In this document: positions 54,398-64,000 of the stretch, one piece after another
Layout of the letters: each line of letters begins with the position of its first letter
Position numbering within the stretch: the first letter of the stretch is position 1
Assembly: GCA_005281725.1 (NCBI GenBank)
Contig: SSBO01000012.1
Coordinates: forward strand, 3,792,102-3,856,101
Origin: Wuchereria bancrofti
Taxonomy: Eukaryota > Nematoda > Chromadorea > Rhabditida > Onchocercidae
Reading direction: 5' to 3'
Length of the DNA: 64,000 nucleotides
Translations under genes and position numbers: made by a program
The notes under the pieces: generated by a model
Told to the model about the DNA's origin: nothing
Databases searched by the model: none
Seen by the model: only the letters and a program-made list of their open reading frames with translations

Positions 54398-56521
54398 ATT
54401 GTATTAATCCATAATACTAAACTAAAATTTGTCTTAATTGAACATTAGAAATGTAAAACTATTTCAAATTATACATCATGTAAGCAATCATTCCAACACT
54501 CATCTTCCCATTGTAGTCGAGCTTATGTCTAGAAAATTTCAACAGTCAAACAAAGGGTATGTGTATTGTTTAATATGTTAAAAACTACCTTTGTTCCAAT
54601 TCAAATCTGCTTGCAATGTCAAAATATTGTAAAGGTTTTCTAAGCTAATAGTCATTCTTGGAGGAATTGACAATATTAAAACCCATCTTTTACTATATGA
54701 AGAGTAAAGATCATCTGATGACTCCTTACTCAATAATCATGCTCTTGTTGCAAGTTAGTGCTCACTATATAAGGATTTAAATCCTTTGTTTCAATCAGTT
54801 TTATCAGTGTTTCTGTTTCTCTTTACCAGTAAGGTACAGTTCGGCTGCTTTCCCTCACTCACACCTCATTTAATTCCATTAAGTAACTCATCAATTCATC
54901 CATTTTTTTCATCTCATTCGCAGATACTCTACGAAATTATCAGTATTGTTGCTATAGATCAATATCTATATATTGTGGTTGCTAGCGAATAAAATCGTTA
55001 TAATAGACCCTTTAATCAATGCATTCGTCTATACCAACTACAATAACAAACAAGGAAGGCTCTTGAGCATACGAAAGTCTAATTTGACTGTAAGCCACAA
55101 GTTATATTCAGACTGAACCTCAAATTTCACGACAAACATATAGGAGAACGTATGTAAAGATATGTTTGATTCAGATCTTGAAATATTCAACAAGCGATTG
55201 CGAGGATAGAAGGATTTCGAAAAGTGAAAGTTTCCATTTACTGTAAAGCTATGGTTTTACAGTTTCAACAGAAGTAGAATAACTTTTACAGTTTCAACAG
55301 AAGTAGAATAACCATTTTGGAATTATTTTGTGAAAAAAATAACCATAGAAGAGAATGCATTGTTACTTCAGGATGTGCTATATATTTCAGCAGTTAAGTC
55401 AGACGATGTCCAATCGGCCATTCTAGTGTTTTAGGGTAAAATTCGTTGTCATCAATATATTATATGGATATACGAGAGTTGATTGTGTCAGTTGGGAATA
55501 AGAAGAGCGTTGCAGTTTTATTTAACGTTGTTTTCACCAACTTTGTGTGTTCTTTTCTTGAATACGCATTAAGTGGTCATTCTTCCTTCAAATCTATTCA
55601 GTGAGCTTTGTTTGATGGTAAATGTTATTTTCATACCATTGCAGAATGTTTGGGAAAATGTGTGGGAAAGCACATTGCGCACTGCAGAACGATTTATATG
55701 AGTGGGTTAGAAATAATGGTGTTAGTTTGCTGAAACAACTTTCCACGACCATTGTTCTGAAACACGTGGAACAACTGAATGTTTAAAATATTTATTTTGA
55801 TATAAATGAGACTGATATAAACCACATTTATGGTGCTGTACAATTTAAATAAAGAATTATTGTTCAGGGCTGTCTGCTTCATTACAGACTGATAACGAGA
55901 AGAGTATAGTCTAGATAGAGCATATAACAGAAAGGCAGTGATTTTTTTGGAGAAAAGAACGAACTCTGAAGGCGTGAACTGACCATCCAGAGTTGTTCTC
56001 ACCTCACAGAAGGGTGATCGATGTTCCCTAACTGCTTAGTGGAAAACAGAAGTGATAACTGGCAGAAATGAAATGCTCAAATGCTGTTAGGTTTTTAATT
56101 TGGAATGATATCAACAAAAGATCGTGCCGCTTGATCATAGCTCAGTTTTATTGAAACAACCGATTAACTCAATCCATTCCGTTCAAAACAGTTCTATTTT
56201 ATCTCTAATTTCCCAACAAATAGTGGAATGAAATGACTTAGGAGTGACATTACTTTAGTTAGATCGTTCATATGCGTATTCACATCTGAAAACGCGCGCA
56301 GCAAACGATAAGTCAATAATTGTAGACAAGCATTGTTACATGTCCTCACTGTTGAAAGTACAAAAATAAACATCAGCGCAAAGTGACGTAAATAGACGAA
56401 GAGACATGCATAGTTGAATGTGAATTTTATCAATCGGGCAGTATATGAATTAGGGATAAATGATGTAATATGGATATGGTTTACTGGTATTAGATAGAAC
56501 AAGCAATAATATGACAGCTAA
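54398..56521. other. intergenic: L1CAM 3' flank
   Basis: About 2.1 kb between the 76-codon frame and the L1CAM stop on the opposite strand. Minus-strand open frames at 55694-56002 and 56194-56502 are probably L1CAM 3' UTR or chance; neither encodes a recognisable L1 tail. Includes the 29-bp tandem repeat noted separately. Confidence 0.4.
55255..55312. repeat. two exact copies of a 29-bp unit
   Basis: The unit TTTTACAGTTTCAACAGAAG... (29 bp, ending TAGAATAAC) starts at 55255 and repeats directly at 55284. Recent slippage-type duplication. Confidence 0.9.
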
Positions 56522-59500
56522 TCATTTGAATCCATAGAGGTATTCCATAAAATTCCTAGAAATGCATAAAAGACGGAATGAATTGATAGCTGTGAAAAAT
56601 AAGCAAATGTAGAGGAAATTCCAAATGTAGAATACGGAAATATTTTCCACTTGTAAAATTTTTTTGTAAATTTCCTACTGTTAAAAGAATTCAAGAACTT
56701 ACTGGTTCTCTTCGTTATCGATGTGATGGCCTTGTTCCAATTCTTTCTGTTTAACGGAATATTTACTATCTCGTTGCCGTTCGCAGCAACACATTACTGA
56801 TGCGGTAAATAATGCAAACATTATTGCACTTACTACTGCGGTGAACCAGGCTGCACTTTGCAAGCTTTCTGCAAACATTAAATGAAACAAAAGTGGTCAG
56901 TCTCCTCATTCACTGCATTGGACGATAGCAAAAGCCACAAATGGCATGTAAATAGATTTCTCGATATCACTTAAACCAAGTATAACATGCTTAACTTTAT
57001 TTAGAATTTTTCGTAGCATCAAAGCGTCAAAAAGTTCTAGTGTCGCAATACTAACCAGTCACTTTTATCTTCGCACGTCGATTAGACTTCCAGGTCAGAT
57101 TTTGTATTAGACTTAGTCCTTACATTCAAGCCCACTTTTTCTGAATAATTATAAGAAAATATGAAGAAACGGCGCATATTGGCGCAGATTCAATCAGAAT
57201 GTAAGTTCTACACGACCTCATCAACGTGAGATCTCTTCCCACGACACGCACATATCATTTAACATCGAGTGACTCTCGAAATTTATAGAGGTATAAAAGC
57301 ATCCATACCATGAGAAATGTGTGTAATCGTAGCTCGACTTAAGCTTCGTATGGTAATTATTTCGGATTCTCGCTGCTTTTGACCTTCCTTAGCGATACCA
57401 ATCATTTTATATCGTGTGTCTTCTTCTAGATCGCTTAACCATACTTCAGTTCGAGGCAAACTTATCTGCTCACTTTCTATCCAATTATTACTATCTAAAT
57501 TTTGCTAAAATTAAAGAGAAATGAATTCTCCATTCTTACAATAATACAACAAATACGGAAGTTTCAAATTCACTCAACTTTTTCTTAGATTGAAATCTTA
57601 CTGGCAATAGAATAATTAACAAGAAAAATAGGCCCTGGCATAGCCCATTCGGAACCATTCGAAGGCAACCATTGAACTCGAGCCGTTGTAGGCGAAATTG
57701 CTTCGACGGTGAAATTTGGTACATCCGGTTCTGCAAACATATTTAAAATAGAGTGGATAGACTGCTTTCATTTTTTGAAGAAGGAAATAACTGACATGAA
57801 TGAAGAAGAAATAATGTATCAAATATTATATAATGTTCTAGAAGTTCCATAAGTCTTATACGTGAAGTTCAGGGTGAACAAGGCGAAATAATGAAAACGA
57901 TAACAACAATATTTTTTCCCGTTTGTACGAAAAGTTTATTTTAGCAAATTATCGCTAGCAGTCTTTATGCATTCATTTTTTCCATCGCCTAAAAACCCGA
58001 CATTTTTGCATTATTGAAATGAATGATAAAATACCTCGAAGCGGCCAAGTTCGTACTGGTCGCACAACTTTTGGTCCTTCACCACCCTTCGTTTCTGCCC
58101 AAACAGAAACCTTATAGCCAGTGTCTGGCTCACCTTCCTCATTTAAATAATAAAGTTGTCGATTTAGTACAAATGTTTCTTCTTTTACGCCTGCTGAGGA
58201 ATCTTAAAATTTATTTCACTGCTTCTTTAAAAATTGTTAAAACAGTACGTATAATTAGTGACAAGAAAGCCTAAATAACTCTTATTGCTCAATACTGGAA
58301 TTCAAGAGTCGAAAAAACACCGTACTTTCAAAAGTAATGAAATAGCCGCGGATGTATCCATTTGGTTGTCGCGGTGGTTCCCATGTAACATATAAGCTTC
58401 TTGCTCCAACTGCTCGTACTCTCATATTGTGTACCTTGGATGGAACTATAACACATACAATATTAATTAACAGATTTACTGAGATCAGATCAGCACTCGA
58501 GAACACCATATTTCTTACTTCCTTCGGGAGTTGTAAATTTGATTATTGATGGAGATTCACTTAGGTATCGACTATTCGCTGTTCTAATGCGTGCCGTATA
58601 GTTCGTCACAGGCTTTAGACCATAAAGAATCGTTTCATTCTTATGTTTTTCAGCTCCAGAATTCATTATAGCAAATGGCTTCTCATTTTCCCAGTAGTCA
58701 ATCTGAAAGAAAAAAATAAAGAAATGCCAAGAGAAGAAAGTCACTGTGACTTGCTCATATCTCGACTATTCGCTGTTCTAATTGGTGTTAAAAAAATATA
58801 ACTTTACCAGATAACCTTTGAAATGACCACGCACAGTATCCCGATCCACATGTTTCCATATAAGAAGGACTGCAGTACAATTTATGAATTCAGACACGCT
58901 GAAATCAACCGGCGACAACAATGGTGCTGCAAAAACATAATATTTATAATAACGTTCTAAAATCCGAAAATATTCTTTACTTTCACATTTAAATTCTAGA
59001 AAATTTACTGTCTTCTCCTGAATATCCTTTAACACTTGTTGGTTTCACAACAGCGCGACCAAAACTATTCAGAGATTCAACTTGAATCAAATATTCTCTG
59101 AATGTTGGCTGTTCCCGAATAACTGTATAGTTCTGAAAACTTACAATAAATGTGCGATTCCTTTGCAATCATCCTGACTGAACGAGAGTAATATTCAAAA
59201 AATCACTTACGGCTAAAGGATCTTCAATTCGTATTTCTGTCCAAGCTTCCCCTGGTTTATTAAACTTATAACGGACGATGTACTGTAATCCTGGGCCGTT
59301 CCAATCATATTTATCCATAGGCTTCCATTCGATAACCATATTGTTTGGCTCACTGCCTTCGGCTCGGACATCCTTTGGATTTGTAAATGGATAGTAAGCT
59401 TTCGTGGAACACACTATGCCTTCTTTGAAGCCGGGTTCACTTTCACCACGTGAATTCCGAGCTATTATACGAAATGTGTAATTTACCTAAAATACAATTG

Positions 59501-62500
59501 CTCGTCTATAAATCTACTGTCAGTAAATTATTTTTTACTTGTATTTTGCCTCAAAGTAAAAAATTTAAATCCTGACCCACGGTGAAAGTGCAATATCAGC
59601 TTGATAAAAATCAGCAGCAGTATTTTCTTCCTCCACAACAGTTTGCCATAATCCCTGAAGTTGAAAACATGGCTTTCTTCAGAAAATGAAGAACTAGACG
59701 GAATTTTATTTCGAACGGAACACACTTCTTCAAATTCAGTATGCATTTGAACGAGAAACTGTTTGATTTGGTCGCCGTGGTCATCTGGTCGACGCCACCT
59801 TAACATCGCTCTTCGCTCGTTGCAGTTTATTCCTGTTATTATTGGGGCAGCAGGTACATCTGTAAATTTAGATAATTAAACTGAAATGTGAACAAATGTT
59901 TGATCTATCCTATCCATAATAAAGAAAAAGTTATAAAACATAAGTATAATTTTCAAGTGTTCAAGAAGGATTTTGAAAATTTTTATTTTTTTACTTTTTC
60001 ACATACACGATTTTTTTTTAGGACAATTTCACCGTTTTCTTTTCCAGCAAAACAATACTTTCTAAAACAAATTTCTTTTTTTTTTTAAAAAACTGAAAAA
60101 ATATACAAAATGAAGGAAGATGAAATTAAATCAGCACCAAGCACAGTTAATTCAATTCCTGAAATCTTGACGTCAACGTCGGTAAGAACAATACAATCGA
60201 TAGCTCCTGAATGAAAGCCACGAGCATTAACGATTAACAGAGAATTGTTTAATAGCCTGAAATTTTTTGAACTTAATATATTACTCAGAACTCAGCAGCT
60301 TGAATAATCAAAGATGGAAATTAAAAAACAAAAGTCTAATAGGAACAGAAAAGATCATCATGGAATCAGAAATAAACTGTTCCGAAATTATATCAACAAA
60401 ACACTTCAAAAACTTATTAGAAAGAACGTACTTGAAGTGGACAGAATCATTAATTGGTATTCCATTATGGGTCCAGGAATATTCAATCGTAAGTCGAGGA
60501 TCACAAACTGCTTCACACACATATTCCACTGACTCATGCGCTTCCAATATTGACTTCTTTGGACTTGGTACACGAATAAAATGTGTTGGATCTAATAAAT
60601 AAAGCAAATAAAACACTAACTGAAAAGAAAAATGAAAAAAATGCTTGATCTATGCTTTTTAACAATTAAGCTTAATTACTAGTTAGGAAAAACTTTACTG
60701 AAAACTTGTAGTTGATTGACAGCTCGATTGATACCATACTTGTTCGATACATTGCAATAGTAAAGGCCTTCATCAGCCGAATTTACTTGCGATATGCGTA
60801 ATGTGTGATTGGGGAAAATCTGGAAAGAAACAATGATTGCTATTTAATCGTAAGAAAAATTCAAATCTTTTGTGCATCAATTAATTTTAATTAAATAGCA
60901 GTTTCAGCTTATTTGGATATCCATGGCTGCATGAATACTGTCGAAACTATTATCGCATAAATTAATGTGTACTTTCATAAATGACACAGCACCAGAAGGC
61001 GGAAACATTGACAGATTTAAAAGTTTAACAGATTATGAGAACTTTCGCATCACTTTCTACAGAAGACATCGCCAAATGTTGTGTTAGAATTAATAATGTA
61101 AGCAGACTAACATTGATTTTTTCGAGAACAACAGGAATGGAATGATCATTAGTGTCTACCCATTTGACCATTGCTTCCGGTGCTGCATCAACATCGCACG
61201 ACATCTCTACGGTTGATTTACGCACTACATTCCAGATACGGTGACTTGGCATTTTGAAATATGGAGCATAAGCTACAACCAATTCAAATCTGGTTCCAAT
61301 TTCGACTTTATAAATTTTTCCTAAGTTACAAGTTTTTAAGTTAAGTTAAATGGATATTTGTCAAATCAATAAATAGGGATCCCGTCTCTGTTGTTCAGCG
61401 CCTTTTAATTCGCAATGGTAGAGTCTAAAGTGATAGTTTCACGTCAGTCTTACCCATAATGAGAAAGTATAGAAATTATGCCAAGTATTTTTTACTAAGT
61501 AAAAAGAAAAAATTTGCCACGTTTGAAATATATGGTAGAATGGAAAGAGTTGTTTCAGATTTGAATAGGATAAAGTTACGATTTGAAGCAAGCGAATGTC
61601 ATAACAATTCAGTCGTATTACCGCGCACATTCACGAAAGCATTTCCAAAAACGTATCCAAAGGGATTCGATGCATTGCATTGATATACGGCTGTATCAAC
61701 ATCATGATCCAGATTTACGATTCGTAATATCTGACCATTATTTAAAATCATACGTCGATCATTGTCTGCCAACTCTATAGCAACTATTACAACTGATGAT
61801 TAAACTAAAAAACTGAAGTCAAATCCAAGTTAAACTAGGAAGAGTGAATAATTTAAAATTGCACATCATCAGAATTTGAGGTGTGTGGAGCAACAACAAG
61901 CAATTTGATTGTTATACATCACAATAATTACTGCTAAGTATTAACCTTCTAGAAAAGCTAATTCTTCCACAAGTAGTAAAATATAAGTAAATAAGGTTTT
62001 CCACATCTTGTAAAATCATTTTAACAGAAACTCGAAGTATTATGTACATTTTTTCTTAGGATTGATTCATTAATGATCAACAGTTCCTATGAAGCCTCTT
62101 TTAAAAAGATATTCAAGTACACTAAAACATCAAATCAAACCATGTAAAGGTACACCATTGATGAACCACTGAACGATGGGCGTTGGGATGCCCGATGTTG
62201 TGCAATGGATTTCAGCGCTACTTCCTTCCGGTTCGTCAATGTCTTCCGGTGGTTTATCTATCCAAAATGGAATTGCTGAAATAAATTTCGGATATAATCC
62301 TAAATTTAAATAAAGGTTTAAGAAAAAGGAACACATCTGATCAGTCAGTTGTTTAATTATTTTATTACAATTTTTTGATTGATGAATAAGACTCTTGAAA
62401 ATCCCGAATAAGTCATTCGATTTGATTGAATTTCAACAATTTTAAAATGCTGATCTAATATTTTAGATAATTACCATTGGTAGTAACATGCATCTGATGA

Positions 62501-63863
62501 AATAGATGCTGTGATCGACATTCATATATCCCGGCATCTTCTGAACGAACATTTTCGATGATCAGAGCTTTACCGTAGTCTGCTTCTTGTGATTTAAAAT
62601 CTTTTAAGCGAGCAAGCGGCAAGTCATCATTTAATTTACTCCACGTTATGTTCGGTAGTGGCCTAGATTCATTGCAATTTAACAACACTCTGCTGTTTTA
62701 TACAAATAACAATGATTTAAAAGTGCTTGGAGCAAGTTTTGTTTAAAAAAAAAGAAATCAGATGACAGTGAGCTTATAATAAGTTGTAAGAAATTCACCT
62801 TCCACCGAAGATGCACATCAGTTTGAGTTTAGTTCCTACTTTGACAGATACTTTTTCTGGACTAAACCACAGCTTATGTATAGCCGTTCCATTGCTTTCT
62901 ACAAAATGATTTCTTGTGTTCAAAAATATATGTAGATAGGTGAAAACTTAAATATTCGAAATTACCGACTTAAATATGCAAATCAGAAATACTTGTTGCA
63001 GGATCGACAATAAGTTGGAATTCGTTGCCTGCACGATATTCCCCACGCAGTACAGGAGAAGTCGCTGCGCACTGATAAATCAAATTTTGCCGTCCGTCAT
63101 GTTTTTTAACCGCTGTGAAATGAAGGGTACCTATAAAAATAGTGACACAAATTAAAAATTAAAAAAAACATTAAGTACTGAAAGAAAAAAGTCTTCAACA
63201 ACAAAAAAAAAGAGGTAACGACTTTGCTTACAATTTTAGAAACAAAATGAAGTTACAAACAAACCTTCGGTATCGACTGCAATATGTTTATGTCCAATAG
63301 TTCCGATCATATTTGTTCGTTGTGCATCACGATAAAGCCAAAAAATAGATGGTTTTGGCACCCCATACGGAATATCACATCGAATACTTAAACTTTGTCC
63401 TTCGTCTACTATCAGTCGACGCAAACCTCGGGGCACAAAATGATCAAGCACTAAATTTGTTGGAGTTTTAAATATATGAACATTTAGAAATTCAGAAAGA
63501 AACTTCGATCGAAAAGCTAGAAATTATATCTTTTTTAAATCATCCAAAGCATAAAAATTAAGCCCACTGTCATGGAAATATTAAGTCTTATAAAAATAAT
63601 TCACAGAAATGAAATATCAGAAAATTGTATTCTCCGATTATTTAAATTATCTCTAATGTACCTCCAAGTAGTTACCTCCAATTTGCACATGAAATTTATT
63701 GGAAACAGCAATCCCAAAAATATTGGAGGCGTGGCACTGATAGTAACCTTGATCTCCATCTCGAGCGTCATTGATTATTATGGTACCACTTTGGAATTGT
63801 TTTTCCCATGCAATCCGGTCACCATCAACTTTCAGTTTTTCTCCATCCTTAAACCACTCATAT
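56522..63863 (-). CDS. lad-2: L1CAM-family cell adhesion molecule, LAD-2-like, N-terminus beyond window
   Basis: Twenty-three exons, all phases consistent, about 1131 codons: 63863-63676, 63450-63265, 63130-62993, 62898-62799, 62692-62475, 62275-62141, 61774-61622, 61272-61112, 60819-60699, 60591-60432, 60256-60138, 59859-59726, 59654-59577, 59486-59211, 59132-59009, 58926-58808, 58702-58519, 58445-58326, 58202-58035, 57730-57602, 57494-57309, 56868-56703, 56555-56522. Six Ig domains (cysteines in GYYQCHASN, SIRCDIPYG, IYQCAAT, GIYECRS, VYQCNASN, LYYCNVSN) are followed by five FnIII domains with the L1 signature KGYSGED, one TM helix (WFTAVVSAIMFALFTASVM) and a short cytoplasmic tail: KYSVKQKELEQG, then a last 34-nt exon encoding NFMEYLYGFK-stop, equivalent to the FxEY FERM-binding site. 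No ankyrin-binding FIGQY is present, as in C. elegans LAD-2 rather than SAX-7. The signal peptide and start of Ig1 lie past 64000. Confidence 0.9.
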
Positions 63864-64000
63864 CTGGAAAAGCAATAAATTAAAAACATTACAAATTTGC
63901 AAATGGTCGGCAAGTAACACCTTTATTTTTATTTAATCCAAAATTTCATCATAAATGACCAAAATCACTTTAGATTTCAAATAAAAAATTTCTGATGTAC

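Noticed and set aside
56190..56300. Alternative last L1CAM exon giving a CEYAYERSN or DVNTHMNDL ending
   Set aside because: The 56555-56522 exon is closer, in phase, and aligns with the FxEY region of L1 tails; the alternative has no family support.

Overview
This is eukaryotic nuclear DNA from a nematode, most likely a parasitic spirurid/filarial-type worm. It is AT-rich. Coding sequence is broken into many exons of about 50-280 nt, separated by introns of mostly 70-300 nt whose acceptors are T-rich and end in TTTCAG. Several first coding exons begin at or just after such an acceptor, as expected for spliced-leader trans-splicing. The closest protein matches I can recall are C. elegans/animal families. 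I see no rRNA, tRNA, CRISPR array, transposase or integrated element. I found no obviously new multi-gene system; the undescribed material is several small or orphan coding-like regions.

Layout. Minus strand, right to left from 28.3 kb to the left edge, five genes in the same direction: ham-1/storkhead-box (28253-24184), an inositol polyphosphate multikinase (22553-19379), a MAPKAP kinase (17710-14726), a SEC24C/D COPII coat subunit (13507-6955), and the 5' part of an srGAP (4832 to beyond base 93). A small plus-strand gene appears to be nested in a ham-1 intron (27178-27786). From 28.3 to 37.8 kb is a long non-coding region between the divergent ham-1 and elks-1 genes, with one GC-rich island at 36.43-36.76 kb. 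Plus strand: elks-1 (ELKS/CAST active-zone protein, 37940-42233) and a UCKL1-type uridine kinase/UPRT fusion (46166-49229). From 49.3 to 56.5 kb are an unassigned coding-like stretch (51.6-52.6 kb) and a possible 76-codon MGN-starting gene (54145-54375). Minus strand from 63863 to 56522: an L1CAM-family adhesion molecule, most like non-canonical LAD-2, with its N-terminus off the right edge.

Exon models were built by hand from splice signals, phase and family similarity. For SEC24 (1086 aa), MAPKAPK (385 aa), IPMK (298 aa), HAM-1 (425 or 407 aa), ELKS (717 aa from the first safe ATG) and UCKL1 (543 aa), summed exon lengths close in frame from start to stop, which is strong internal support. 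Several genes (ham-1, elks-1, srGAP, L1CAM, MAPKAPK) have neuronal roles in C. elegans, but they do not form an obvious pathway; SEC24, IPMK and UCKL1 are housekeeping secretory, inositol-phosphate and nucleotide-salvage functions.
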